Shown: in pieces, positions 41,401-47,833 of the stretch
Position numbering within the stretch: the stretch's first letter is position 1
How the letters are laid out: every line of letters begins with the position of its first letter
DNA from: Asterias amurensis
Lineage: Eukaryota; Echinodermata; Asteroidea; Forcipulatida; Asteriidae
NCBI RefSeq assembly: GCF_032118995.1
Contig: NC_092649.1
Span: 18,541,332-18,605,331 of the forward strand
Direction of reading: 5' to 3'
DNA length: 64,000 nucleotides
The notes under the pieces: generated by a model
Seen by the model: only the letters and a program-made list of their open reading frames with translations
The model's database searches: none
Told to the model about the DNA's origin: nothing
Translations under genes and position numbers: made by a program

Positions 41401-43315
41401 AATGTTGTGTCTGTTTTTCTTTGTGTTGTGTTTTGTTTTTGTTTTTTGTTTTTTGTTTTACTGCGCCTTGAACACCCAGCGGGGTGTATCTGTGCACATA
41501 ACAAGTCTTATTATTAAATTATTTTTATTATTATTATTATTAAAATGACGGATCAATTTTTAAAATAAGTTCGGGTTGAACAAAGAAACAAAGTTATTAG
41601 TGCAGTTAAATGGCTTCTGATGACTGTCACTTCTAAACAAAGATATTGACAAAATAGGGGACCGCCAACTAAGTGCTAGTTAGCCCAGTTGGTAGAGTGC
41701 CTGCACATTAATCCAAGGTTTACAGGTAAGTCCCGCTCTACTTAATTTTTCTCTGTTCAACCACAATTTTTTTTTTCCCACTACTTACACTTTACCGTTG
41801 AGACATATATAAGGCTTTCCAGTATTCTCCATCCCTGATGCAAGGTGGAAGGCTAGCTGACCTTGTCGACATGTCTGCCGGTTGTTACATTTTGTTGTAT
41901 CCTCGTAAATGATTTTAGCTTCTGCAAATAAACACCACTGAACGTTTAAAGGCACTTGACACTCTTGGTAATTACTCAAAATAATTGTTAGCATAAAAGC
42001 TAACTTGTTAACATGCAACGGAGAGCTGTTGATAGTATAAAACATTATGAGAAACGGCTCCCTCTAAAGTAACGTAGTTTTTGAGAGAGAAGTAATTTTC
42101 CAGGAATATTATTTTGAGACCTCAGATTTAGAAGCAATTTCTCACTAAAATATTTGAATTGAATTTGAGACCTCAGCTGAGGTCTCGAATTCAAGGCATC
42201 TGAAGGCACACAACTGGTGAGACAAGGGTGTTTTTTTCTTCCAACACGTGAAAGCGCTGATGGGAACCAGTGACACTAGGGTGAATACGTGGAAGGCAAT
42301 GGTATTTTGAATACCGATAGATGACTAGGCTTCCATACGAGTCGTTCGAGAGACGGCGTCACTGCATATGAAAATTGCTGGTCAGTAGTCGACTAAATGT
42401 GTGTACTTGAACTTGCTCCTAGCGTCTTTAGTGTTCTACAATCTTTGCCAAATAAAATCTAGAACTTGCAAGACAATGTTTACATACTCTTTGACGAAGT
42501 GGGATGAATCTGGATGTTTTTCTGTACATTTAGACGCGGCTCCCTCTCTGTTGAACTACTGAAGATCCGAGACAAACAAATGAAGATCAGTCCAACACCG
42601 AGAAGTAGCACTGCTTGATAATGAACTGCAAATAAACAAATATTGGAACAAATACTTAAAGGCAATGAGCACTATTGGTAATTACTCAAAATAATTATTG
42701 GCATTAAACCCTTCTTGGTAATTTTCCACCAATTTGATTTCGAGACCTCAGATTTAGAAATTTTGGCCAGCGGTCAACCAAATACAAAATTTAACTATTC
42801 TCCCAGCACTATTGGTAATCCTGTTTTCATCAAAGAAATTTCAAGCTTAGCAAATTTGTCTGCTTAGCAGCTCTATGAACCCAGGTCAATAACAGTAGAC
42901 CTTTTCCTTCAGCTGCGCCACCAATCTAGAACTCTCTACCACTTAATCTTAGATCTTGTCTTCATTCCACAAAATTCTTTATCGCTTCTCGAATGTCACA
43001 GGTTTTCAGTGACTAATTTTGCTACGTCTCTTTTCTTTCGTTTTGTTGTAACTGCGCCAGTAACACCCAGCAGGGTGGATATATGTGAGCATTACAAGTC
43101 TTTATTATTATCATCTATACAAATACAAAAACAAGCTGCCACAAATGACATAACAACTTACTTTTCATTCTGCACATTTTTCTGCAGAGCATAACGGCTA
43201 CTTTACGTAGTAACATGTAGGTCAAACCAGCGCATTCAGTCGACTCATCATCTGTATTGAGCGTCCTTCGACGAGATCATATTATCCTCCAAGCAACTTC
43301 TCTCTGACAAAGTTT
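20225..43315 (-). CDS. POMGNT1-like: POMGNT1-like gene, 21 exons, 859 aa, complete; probable inactive GT13 glycosyltransferase with two PANDER/ILEI domains
   Basis: Related to protein O-mannose beta-1,2-N-acetylglucosaminyltransferase 1, a Golgi type II enzyme that adds GlcNAc to O-mannose on alpha-dystroglycan. I joined 21 exons by hand at GT-AG sites; all phases agree and the coding length is 2580 nt. Residues 1-18 are a basic cytoplasmic tail, about 19-40 a membrane anchor, about 70-236 PANDER domain 1, about 250-421 PANDER domain 2, and about 422-859 the GT13 domain. GT13 hallmarks seen: [51 protein letters not shown] and [13 protein letters not shown]. Human POMGNT1 has 660 residues and one PANDER domain, so this protein carries an extra one. 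The metal-site triad reads EER (565-567) and the WDWDMWMR catalytic-base region reads WRGWNL (647-652). I therefore infer a pseudoenzyme or a changed activity. The start is the ATG at 43216-43214; a TGA lies upstream in frame. Confidence 0.88.
20549..20895. mobile_element. Family A MITE, 5' end lost, outside or in intron 20
   Basis: Keeps CTCACTTGGTGTATC and the right end ACCAACTGTGTAAAGTGCCT. Confidence 0.6.
21419..22210. mobile_element. Family F MITE with an internal 22-bp array
   Basis: Ends GTGGATTTCACAAAGACTTA and CTCTGTGTGAAATCGACCCC. Parallel copies without the array: 28354-28470 and 29047-29229. Confidence 0.75.
21516..22190. repeat. 22-bp tandem array, about 30 near-identical units
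   Basis: Unit CCTAAGTTAAGTGAGGACTA plus GT; each contains the palindrome GGACTAGTCC. Almost no variation between units. Confidence 0.95.
22208..22599. mobile_element. Family A MITE, full copy
   Basis: Directly follows the family F element; ends TGGACACCTTTGGTATTTGT and AGTATCCAGTGTCTTTAA. Confidence 0.7.
22608..22920 (+). mobile_element. SINE type 1 split by a family C-like MITE
   Basis: SINE head up to GGTTAGACATCA, then 22661-22874 starting GGGCCCAACTTCAT, then the SINE resumes with CTGCTCTAGAATTGCAAAGG. Confidence 0.7.
23735..24100 (+). mobile_element. tRNA-Leu-type SINE, type 3
   Basis: Head GGCTGAGCAGATAAGAGCAC with a long variable arm and GGGTTCGAATTCC, anticodon loop region TTCAAG. 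Tail ends in (ATT)n. Copies: 24745-25025, 35215-35460, 36985-37290 and, on the minus strand, 56880-57040. Confidence 0.65.
24106..24237 (-). CDS. POMGNT1-like: POMGNT1-like exon 20: GT13 C-terminal lobe (residues 750-793)
   Basis: Acceptor CCTTCAG, donor GTAAGA. Encodes [18 protein letters not shown] and NMHKGIV, matching the [20 protein letters not shown] segment. Its donor lies right beside the end of a tRNA-Leu-type SINE. Confidence 0.85.
24297..24533. mobile_element. Family A MITE, truncated
   Basis: Left arm and centre only, in intron 19. Confidence 0.65.
24745..25250 (+). mobile_element. SINE type 3, interrupted or composite
   Basis: Head at 24755-24835; the tail (GGGCTTTGAGACGCCCTTCT, AAAGCGCTATATACAAAATC) resumes near 25190 after a family F fragment at about 25025-25090. 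Confidence 0.55.
25268..25432 (-). CDS. POMGNT1-like: POMGNT1-like exon 19: GT13 C-terminal lobe (residues 695-749)
   Basis: Acceptor GTTGCAG, donor GTAATA. Encodes [19 protein letters not shown], matching SLKKEAYEVEVHRLLS of POMGNT1. Confidence 0.85.
25545..25665. repeat. Hairpin element
   Basis: TTAAACGTCCGTTTAAAA pairs with TTTTAAACGAACGTTTAA; GTGCGATAATGGCC pairs imperfectly with GGCCTTTATCACACG. A related shorter hairpin lies at 57410-57480. Confidence 0.55.
25695..25913 (-). CDS. POMGNT1-like: POMGNT1-like exon 18: GT13 with lost catalytic-base motif (residues 622-694)
   Basis: Acceptor CCTTCAG, donor GTAATA. Encodes WIVRRTLW, then [10 protein letters not shown], then [20 protein letters not shown]1 has WVLRRSLY, WDWDMWMR and ECIIPDVSRSYHFG. 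The framework is kept, but the aspartates of the WDWD segment and the YHFG loop are gone. Confidence 0.88.
26359..26422 (-). CDS. POMGNT1-like: POMGNT1-like exon 17: GT13 (residues 601-621)
   Basis: Acceptor GATGCAG, donor GTGAGT, leaves phase 2. Encodes [15 protein letters not shown], matching DPALLYRVETMPGLG. Confidence 0.87.
26556..26896. mobile_element. Foldback MITE, family E
   Basis: Arm AAAGTTTCAAAGATGTACAA, centre TTCTCGATATCGAGAA. Copies at 55690-56064, 58579-58948 and a half copy at 59760-59935. Confidence 0.65.
27329..27546. mobile_element. Family C MITE in intron 16
   Basis: Full-length palindrome; both ends present (GGGCCCAATTTCATAGAG and its complement). Confidence 0.7.
27591..27767 (-). 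CDS. POMGNT1-like: POMGNT1-like exon 16: GT13 with altered metal motif (residues 542-600)
   Basis: Acceptor GATTAG, donor GTGAGA. Encodes [20 protein letters not shown] and [14 protein letters not shown]1 has VVLEEDLDIAVDFF and GnT-I has an EDD triad at this place; here the third, metal-contacting acidic residue is arginine 567. Confidence 0.92.
28109..28202 (-). CDS. POMGNT1-like: POMGNT1-like exon 15: GT13 (residues 511-541)
   Basis: Acceptor CCTGTAG, donor GTATGA. Encodes [19 protein letters not shown], matching VFIDGYYEEPMDVVALFGL of POMGNT1, so the donor-sugar binding strand is kept. Confidence 0.9.
28715..29045 (+). mobile_element. LINE 3' fragment
   Basis: Broken reading frame resembling the reverse-transcriptase C-terminal end (CTCAACGG..., CATGGAACACACTCCC, ACATTCAAACCCATGTTGAC giving WNTLP- and FK-LLTHLF-like pieces). 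Confidence 0.45.
29047..29229. mobile_element. Family F MITE, short palindromic copy
   Basis: GGGGTGGATTTCACAAAG at one end, its complement at the other, with four GGAC(T/C)AGTCC sites between. Confidence 0.75.
29329..29405 (-). CDS. POMGNT1-like: POMGNT1-like exon 14: GT13 nucleotide-sugar fold (residues 485-510)
   Basis: Acceptor ACTGTAG, donor GTGAGT. Encodes [16 protein letters not shown], matching the LYRMLRSLLSAQGVSP helix of POMGNT1. Confidence 0.86.
29534..30475. mobile_element. Family A MITE split by a 0.55-kb insertion
   Basis: Left part 29534-29625 stops in GATAGTATA; right part resumes at about 30176 with ATATAAAACATTGTGAG. Between them is the hairpin-bearing element at 29626-30175. 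Confidence 0.7.
29650..29815. repeat. Long hairpin with a third partial arm
   Basis: ACTATGACTCCCGAGGTGAT appears twice forward and once inverted, each time followed by AGCGTTCTATTTTCCC or its complement. Confidence 0.85.
30760..32095 (-). repeat. 64-bp tandem array duplicating the exon 13 end and its 5' splice site, 21 units
   Basis: Read on the gene strand each unit is AGCAGTAATTTGGCATATAC, then CTGCCTATCCTAGTTGTTCC, then a donor GGTGAGT and a short intron piece TTAATTGTTCATTG. Spacing is 64 bp throughout except 63 bp between the founder and its neighbour. By my count 16 of 21 units, founder included, keep GGTGAGT; the others (at 30778, 30969, 31029, 31088 and 31984) are mutated. Confidence 0.95.
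32053..32148 (-). CDS. POMGNT1-like: POMGNT1-like exon 13: first strand of the GT13 domain (residues 453-484)
   Basis: Acceptor TCTGCAG, donor GTGAGT. Encodes [14 protein letters not shown], which takes the place of the VLVIACNRPNY start of GT13 enzymes. The last 45 bases or so of this exon together with the donor are the founder of the 64-bp array that follows directly in the intron. Confidence 0.85.
32250..32346. mobile_element. Family A MITE, left end only
   Basis: TACTGGACACTATTGGTAAC then CTCCCTTGGTGTATCTC; broken after the TTCAGCTTAATC segment. Confidence 0.6.
32380..32730. repeat. About 120-bp tandem repeat, three units
   Basis: Each has GCCAGACTGTGCA, GAAGGTATGCTGTACGAGG and TTGTGTCCTAG. 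Related to 19600-19830; both flank exons of the same gene. Confidence 0.7.
32931..33023 (-). CDS. POMGNT1-like: POMGNT1-like exon 12: stem between PANDER 2 and GT13 (residues 422-452)
   Basis: Acceptor CTTTTCAG, donor GTGAGT. Encodes [18 protein letters not shown], a two-cysteine linker just ahead of the catalytic domain. Confidence 0.82.
34215..34408 (-). CDS. POMGNT1-like: POMGNT1-like exon 11: end of PANDER domain 2 (residues 357-421)
   Basis: Acceptor GCAAAG, donor GTGAGT. Contains [35 protein letters not shown] and the closing KCVPLK. Both PANDER copies share FIGQKG, which suggests internal duplication. Confidence 0.9.
34445..34590 (-). mobile_element. SINE type 1, minus strand
   Basis: Shows GTGTTAGCACTGTATACTCA tail and the B-box complement followed by TTGCAATTCTAGAGCAGTGT. 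Confidence 0.65.
34845..35874. mobile_element. Two family A MITEs and a SINE type 3 around exon 10
   Basis: A truncated family A copy at 34845-35033 and a full one at 35500-35874 flank exon 10 and the SINE at 35215-35460. Confidence 0.6.
35055..35145 (-). CDS. POMGNT1-like: POMGNT1-like exon 10: PANDER domain 2 (residues 327-356)
   Basis: Acceptor GATCAG, donor GTGAGT. It encodes [20 protein letters not shown], the FLKAIQDGTIVLMGTYDDGA segment of FAM3C. Confidence 0.87.
35890..36011 (-). CDS. POMGNT1-like: POMGNT1-like exon 9: PANDER domain 2 (residues 286-326)
   Basis: Acceptor CTGCAG, donor GTAAGA. It encodes [20 protein letters not shown] and HFDTYNS, the second copy of the GxNxxxV...FDTY pattern. 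Confidence 0.87.
36065..36330. mobile_element. Head-to-head SINE type 1 tails around one tRNA-like head
   Basis: A minus-strand tail (ACCCATACACCAATGTGTGT) joins a plus-strand head (GGTAAGACACTGCTCTAGAA) and plus tail (GAGTATACAGTGCTAACACA). Confidence 0.6.
36369..36657. mobile_element. Family A MITE, short copy in intron 8
   Basis: Both ends present (GGCAGTGGATACTATTGGTA; AGTGTTCACTGCCTTTA) with part of the centre deleted. Confidence 0.7.
36766..36913 (-). CDS. POMGNT1-like: POMGNT1-like exon 8: start of PANDER domain 2 (residues 237-285)
   Basis: Acceptor TTTTAG, donor GTAAGT. It encodes a linker and the second paired-cysteine opening ([10 protein letters not shown] ... PTVCVDGKQ). Confidence 0.87.
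36985..37290 (+). mobile_element. SINE type 3 (tRNA-Leu-like)
   Basis: TGTCACGGCTGAGCGATTAA ... loop TTCAAAC (CAA anticodon) ... GTGGGTTTGAATCCC; a 22-bp duplication (CCATTGGTCCCATGTGTTGT) sits in the tail. Confidence 0.65.
37340..37716. mobile_element. Near-perfect foldback element, arms about 165 bp
   Basis: GGTGCGTTCGTTTAGCTTCC at one end and its complement at the other. Arms carry GGTGACGTCAGTGCAC (a CRE-like TGACGTCA) and ACGTCACCACGTGAG. In intron 7 of the POMGNT1-like gene. Confidence 0.9.
37868..37931 (-). CDS. POMGNT1-like: POMGNT1-like exon 7: end of PANDER domain 1 (residues 216-236)
   Basis: Acceptor TTGCTTAG, donor GTAAGT. It encodes [16 protein letters not shown], the usual tryptophan-then-cysteine end of the domain (compare EGWPEVVEMEGCIP in FAM3C). 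Confidence 0.85.
37969..38334. mobile_element. Family A MITE in intron 6
   Basis: Ends GGGCACTACTGGTAATTGTC and AGTGTCCACTGCCTTTAAA. Confidence 0.75.
38330..38692. mobile_element. Family D MITE in intron 6
   Basis: Both arms present around GTAGAAAGCTTCC / GGAAGCTCTCTACC. It directly abuts the family A copy at 37969-38334. Confidence 0.6.
38741..38955 (-). CDS. POMGNT1-like: POMGNT1-like exon 6: core of PANDER domain 1 (residues 144-215)
   Basis: Acceptor TTTTTTCAG, donor GTGAGA, ends in phase 0. Core pattern [13 protein letters not shown] ... [12 protein letters not shown] matches the GTIVLMGTYDDGA ... DNWVFCGGKGIK block of FAM3C. Confidence 0.9.
39060..39237. mobile_element. Family B MITE, half copy
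   Basis: Only the right arm of the family B element, in intron 5 of the POMGNT1-like gene. Confidence 0.6.
39252..39302 (-). CDS. POMGNT1-like: POMGNT1-like exon 5: PANDER domain 1 (residues 127-143)
   Basis: 51-nt exon, acceptor GAAAG, donor GTGAGT. It encodes [16 protein letters not shown], equal to the TGEV...FDTY hairpin of FAM3 proteins. Too short to find without the phase rule: phase 1 in, phase 1 out. Confidence 0.78.
39440..39835. repeat. About 97-bp tandem repeat, four units
   Basis: Unit GAATGGTCAGACAGTAGGAG, GTTCACCGCATGATATCAGA, CTCAACCTCACAG. First spacing is 90 bp, the next two 97 bp. Confidence 0.85.
40120..40172 (-). CDS. POMGNT1-like: POMGNT1-like exon 4: PANDER domain 1 (residues 109-126)
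   Basis: Small 53-nt exon, acceptor TTTTAG, donor GTAAGA. It encodes [14 protein letters not shown], matching the GRGINVALVNG strand of FAM3 proteins. Confidence 0.82.
40203..40626. mobile_element. Family D MITE in intron 3
   Basis: Both arms present; the centre holds an extra palindrome around TACCATAACATACCATAACT. Confidence 0.6.
40712..41535 (+). mobile_element. LINE (CR1/L2-like) reverse-transcriptase fragment
   Basis: Broken frames read [18 protein letters not shown], then [19 protein letters not shown], then [12 protein letters not shown] (family usual: YADDTQ), then the C-terminal region and a tail TTATTATTAAATT. 5' truncated with frameshifts, so dead. A tail-only copy lies at 42893-43118; an inverted copy at 62430-62870. 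Confidence 0.75.
41600..41760 (+). mobile_element. SINE type 2
   Basis: TAGCCCAGTTGGTAGAGTGC head and TTTTTCTCTGTTCAACC tail, more diverged than the 16.6-kb copy. Confidence 0.55.
41789..41921 (-). CDS. POMGNT1-like: POMGNT1-like exon 3: start of PANDER domain 1 (residues 65-109)
   Basis: Acceptor TTTGCAG, donor GTAAGT; the alternative GT two bases earlier would break the frame. It carries the paired cysteines (TKCNNRQTC) and ICLNG that open FAM3/PANDER-type domains. Confidence 0.85.
41948..42240. mobile_element. Family A MITE, truncated, intron 2
   Basis: Left arm and centre (GAGACCTCAGCTGAGGTCTC, a perfect palindrome) without the right end. A second fragment lies at 42658-42760. Confidence 0.65.
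42488..42625 (-). CDS. POMGNT1-like: POMGNT1-like exon 2: membrane anchor (residues 19-64)
   Basis: Acceptor TTTGCAG, donor GTATGT, phase 1 in and phase 1 out. It encodes a hydrophobic stretch ([14 protein letters not shown]) followed by a polar stem, as expected for a single-pass type II anchor. Confidence 0.85.
43162..43315 (-). CDS. POMGNT1-like: POMGNT1-like exon 1 (5' UTR plus residues 1-18)
   Basis: Coding part is 43162-43216, starting at ATG and ending one base into codon 19 before a GTAAGT donor. It encodes [18 protein letters not shown], a short basic tail typical of type II Golgi proteins. Two short upstream ORFs (9 codons each) that begin with ATG precede the start codon, and the start context is weak. 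A TTAG acceptor just above 43315 means at least one more non-coding exon lies upstream; a GTAAGT donor at about 45101 is a candidate for its end. Confidence 0.75.
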
Positions 43316-45094
43316 CTAAGGGGGCAAAAATACAACATTTAATTGTCAGAATTAATCACAAAATTATGCTGACTAGGTAGATATAAGATAAACAGCTAAA
43401 ATACCACTTACTAACTGTGTTACTGGATTACTGCTTAGGCATAATATTAAAAAAATGTTATGTTGGCGTAACAAGCCCCCAAAAATAGGTTGTTTTTTTC
43501 CCCTCCCAGCAATGAAAATGACATGTTTTCTAATTGTTTAAGCCGGTAGTATACACGATAACAAAAGAAAACAAGGCTACACACAACAAATAGTAAATAT
43601 TTAAACTCTTTATGACATTTTTTTTTTATGTCTTTAATAGATTTTAGTCAATAAATTTCTGCCCTTGAGAAAAAAAATATATATCAAGGGTCCACTGTAT
43701 TTTTAGGGTACATCGGGTTACGCCAACATAATTTTTCTTTTGTATGCCTTAGGAAAGAATGATCAATTGAATTGGAAATTAAAGTATTGTTTGAAGCTTT
43801 CGGGTGTGGAGAAATAAGGAGAAACTATAAATAAATAGTAAACTTGCGGACCGTACAACCATGTGTAAATCTCTTAGGGTGAGTTTTGGCTCTGAAAAGA
43901 GCCAGTTTGATTTCTTTGTTTCGAACAGTATAACCTGCTCGTCTTCAGGAGAATTGGAATTGGAAAGGAAGTTATAATAATATTTAAATATAATAATAAT
44001 TTAGTTACCTTTAGGCCTCATCTGGGTGACTAGTGTTATAGTCATTACTACTAGGAAATACTAACTAGTGATTGCTTAGTCGAGCAGCGACTACTCGGTT
44101 AATTGTGGCCAACAAGCCTTTGTTTAGGTCTAAGTAAGAAAAGAGTGGAACTGTAACAATTTTGTAGGTTGCTACACTAATACTAATACTAATACTCCTA
44201 GAACTTTTAGTTTCGTTCCGCTATTGTGGAGACGGTAGCAGAACGAATGTCAGTCATCATAGTTCTAAGAGTAACTACTACTACCTAGTTCTATTGATTG
44301 TTTAGTCGAGTCTCGACTACTGTCTTCTCGGATAATTGTGTCGTCCGTCAAACTAGAGTCAGGAGGAGAGATTATACAACAACCATGACAACAAGCCTTT
44401 ATTTTAATCTAACCTAAGAAAAGAAAGAGTGTATTACTAGAATACTACTTGTTATTTTAATGGTAGACCTTGTTCAGGTTTTAACTAGACCTTTGACTAC
44501 GGCTTTAACTGGATCAGGCCAACAACTACTACACTAGGTCTATTTACATGTATTTCATATCGAACGAAAAAGTGGTGGCGCTAGCCCATGGAGGTAGAAT
44601 TAGAGGCGCTAGAATCCTATCCCTATTTTTGAAATTTTGGCATTAAAAGGAATCTAGCGCCCCAGCAGTGCCCAGTCACTCTCTCACTGGGATGGTGGCG
44701 CCATATACAGAAACTTTGCCACAATTCCCCCTGTGATTCTATCTAACTTTTGTTCACAGGAACTAAGGAGGAAATGTGTAATTAAGTTTGATCTGAAATG
44801 TTAATACTAGGGCGCCCTCAATATTTCAAACATACTCCCACTGTCCCGGTCTCAATTCTTAACTAACTAAACAGTATACCATGGGTATATCATGATCACC
44901 ATGTACACACGTACATGACACCGTCCCCAAAAACGGGTAAAAAGCAAACGACAAAAACCAATGACCAACCAAGAATATTACAAAATTCTGCTGTAAATTT
45001 ACCTATAGAAATACACATTATTATCTCTTTCTGGAGAAAACATAACTTTATCCTAATTTTAAAATAAAAGCAAGTTCAGAAACACCAAAAACTT

Positions 45095-45707
45095 ACAAAT
45101 AGGTCGTAAAAACTCCATCACTTTTCCCACCAAGGCAAAGGGGTTCCGATTTTGACTAGTTTTATTGTCATTTGTTTTTGTAGCAGGCGTTTGTGATGGC
45201 ACTGTATTAACCTTTTTGGTCCTACAAAAAGAAGTTTCAATGTTGATAATTTGGTGCAGTCTGAAACCTAGACCATCCGTTCACACTATTGCACACATCT
45301 GTATGCATTACTGGCCGCGGGGTATCAGACTACTACTTATTCAAGCAAGACGAAAGCCAATCACAACAAAGGGAAACCATGACGTAAGCTTTATTTACAA
45401 CTCCATTCATTCATAAACGTAGTAACAACGAACATGTACGATGCGCATTCGTTCGATGATAGTGTTTGTTTGGTAAACGTTTCCCAATCGCGCATTTACT
45501 GTTCAGAGAGCGGAGAGTGCAGACGTATGCGACGTGCAGAAGAATTATCCACACACTCGTTAGCTATTTTGTTCGTTCGAATCCTCCTACAATCGAAAAA
45601 AAAAGTTGTCAAGCACTCGACCAACAACAATTTCATCAGTTTGTAACTTTTTAAATCGTTGCAGAGAGAATTCTCATCACAAATTCAAAGTTTTGTGTGA
45701 TTTTGAA
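45095..45707. promoter_or_regulatory. Shared upstream region of HEXIM and the POMGNT1-like gene
   Basis: The two genes point away from each other. This stretch holds the HEXIM 5' UTR and, by inference, its promoter. On the minus strand a GTAAGT donor at about 45101 could end the missing non-coding first exon of the POMGNT1-like gene. I see no clear TATA box. Inference from layout only. Confidence 0.35.
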
Positions 45708-46580
45708 ATGGAAGAACACATTGCGCAATCTACGGAGGGAAACTGTTGCATGAAACCGCGTGAACACCCATTTTTAGACATGGACTTCGGGGTGTGTTCA
45801 AAATCAGAAGTTGAAGTAAAAACACATGAAAACGTAATGGTATCTTCCTGTGCCAATGAAATGGTGGACGACGAGGTTCGGCGATCGCGGAAGAGGCGTC
45901 ATCGACGGGGGAAAAGCGTCCACAAACACCGGTTCTCCAAACACCGACGCGACCTTCTCGCCCGTGCTCTACGGGGCGGCAACAACCACAGAGTACTCGG
46001 TGCACCACGTAACGATAACGATTTCCTCATGAGTCAGTACATCGAGGGGCTGCATGTTGTTGACGAAACACACAATCCTACATCCAACGGCCACCATAGA
46101 CTAGCCGACCCAACTAAGTTAGACCCAGCCTGTTTCTTCCCCGAGGATGATGACATTCCACGGCATCATTTCAGCCCAAGCAGCTCGCCCGGGAGTGGGA
46201 GTTACAGCCCCACAACCTCTGGAAGCATATACTCTGATTACAGCAGTTTACCGAGCTCCCCCGACGACTTGAACCATGGAGGCTTGAACCATTATGACAA
46301 TCCACACCCAACATCACAACCTCATGAAGAAGATGCGGCTGCTAGAGTCGACTCATACAACAGAGGCATCGTCATGGATGGGACAGATGCAGATTTCCTG
46401 CAGAGAAACTTTGAAGAGGAGTACAACAACAATATCACCAGGGGTCTTCAAGAAGCAACGAAAGAAGAACTCATCTCCAAATGCATGAAGTTGACGGAGA
46501 AGCTGAAACAGTTGGAGCAGAGAAAGGTCTTGAGATTGATCCCGTCGGATGTCTCGAGAGAGCCCCGATTCTCCTGCTAA
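45708..46580 (+). CDS. HEXIM: HEXIM-like protein (P-TEFb inhibitor, 7SK snRNP), 290 aa, single exon
   Basis: HEXIM proteins bind 7SK RNA through a basic region and hold P-TEFb (CDK9/cyclin T) inactive in the nucleus. The frame has an arginine/lysine/histidine-rich segment at residues 58-81 (RRSRKRRHRRGK ... HKHRFSKHRR), then APRNDNDFLM at 99-108 in the place of the human PYNTTQFLM motif, a serine/proline-rich disordered stretch (155-190), an acidic patch, FLQRNFEEEY at 230-239 (human FLQRDFSETY), and a short coiled coil at about 248-272 (KEELISKCMKLTEKLKQLEQ). Human HEXIM1 is intronless and 359 aa; this one is shorter and lacks the second coil. The start was chosen as the first ATG, in good context (GAAATGG). 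The tyrosine of the P-TEFb motif is arginine here. HEXIM identity is firm; exact orthology and the C-terminus are less so. Confidence 0.82.
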   Translation: MEEHIAQSTEGNCCMKPREHPFLDMDFGVCSKSEVEVKTHENVMVSSCANEMVDDEVRRSRKRRHRRGKSVHKHRFSKHRRDLLARALRGGNNHRVLGAPRNDNDFLMSQYIEGLHVVDETHNPTSNGHHRLADPTKLDPACFFPEDDDIPRHHFSPSSSPGSGSYSPTTSGSIYSDYSSLPSSPDDLNHGGLNHYDNPHPTSQPHEEDAAARVDSYNRGIVMDGTDADFLQRNFEEEYNNNITRGLQEATKEELISKCMKLTEKLKQLEQRKVLRLIPSDVSREPRFSC

Positions 46581-47092
46581 GAAGACTCCACAGAGGATTT
46601 GTTGTCAAGTCTTTTGGGAAATCTCTGCTGAAAGAAATAGACAGACTTGAAAGAGTTGGGTTTTGTGCAAGTACGTACAAAGATGGACAACAGTTTTGTA
46701 GTTTAAGAATTAATTATTGAACAATACCAATCATTGAAAGTCTTGAAAGGACACTTATTAATATTATTTAAATTTGACTTCTTGTTTGTCTTACTTTTTA
46801 ACGCTTGTACATGTATTTCTAAAAAGTTTATGTAAACCATCACAAGGTAGAGTTGTGTTACCAACAAAAGTGAATGCTTTTTTGTTTTATATATCCAGTC
46901 AATGTTTGCTGAAGTAATTTATCACTTGCCTACATGTCCAAATGTGGAAACAACGTTTGCAGTTACAAGAGTTTTTGAGGTTTTATTTAATGAGAACTTA
47001 ACTTTTTTAATAGTAAAAATCGTAAGTTCTTTGTTTACTTGTGATTATTGAAGAGATTTGTTTCTTACAAGACTAAGAATTTATCATTTCAG

Positions 47093-47226
47093 GAACGAAC
47101 ATCAGTTGCTGCTCAACCTTGCTTGCAAGAATGTGAGAACTGCATCATCATCACCGTGGCAACGCAGGGCTGCTCCGACCTGTCTGGGACTGCTCATTCA
47201 ACCTTTGACCTCATTAGGTCATCTGG
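47093..47226 (+). other. Possible spliced plus-strand exon downstream of HEXIM
   Basis: Bounded by ATTTCAG and GTGAGA. Two of three frames stay open. An upstream strong donor (CAA followed by GTACGT at 46671) and a downstream acceptor at 47720 (TTATTACAG) could make a spliced transcript extending the HEXIM mRNA. No frame joins cleanly to the HEXIM frame. Confidence 0.3.
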
Positions 47227-47514
47227 GTGAGAACAGAGTTCCAGGTAATTTATGGCTCTGCTTTGGTTATTCGATCTTTATTTGGGCAAAAGTTAGACCC
47301 CAAAAGTGATGTCATGCCATCTTATTCATGTATTTTAACTACTCGCTACTCCTGTTATAATTTAATCACTTTTCTTTTTGTTGTTGACAAAATGACTCTT
47401 TTTGTTTGTTTTATAATACAATGTACATGTTTTTCGCCACATCATATGCTACAGTTTCACAATATTGTTTAACTATTCCATTGTTAACTGTTTCGTTAAA
47501 TGAATATGAAATGT

Positions 47515-47520
47515 AATAAA
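47515..47520 (+). terminator. Candidate poly(A) signal for plus-strand HEXIM transcript
   Basis: AATAAA in an AT-rich stretch about 0.9 kb past the HEXIM stop. No coding sequence lies between. Confidence 0.3.
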
Positions 47521-47833
47521 GTAATTTTACAAAATATAATACATGTACAATCAATTATTTGTTTTGGTATATTTTGTTCAAATATTTTCCCGAACTGAAA
47601 ATCCTTTACCGATTACCTTCCAAATAAACATTTGGCATAAAATTTGTTTATACATGTAATTCAAAATTGTGAACCAATATTTGAAACCAAATATTATCAA
47701 CGAGTGTTTGTTTATTACAGGTGGTGATGGATGAGGCATTTGATCTGGTGACGGAGTCAGTCGTGCTAAAACGGTACATCAGTTTGACCCTCCTCTGTAA
47801 AAGTTGTTGTTATTATGTTAATCACTCACAATT

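Noticed and set aside
40839..41517. Host gene with VPQGSVLGP motif
   Set aside because: This is the reverse-transcriptase motif of a dead LINE with frameshifts.
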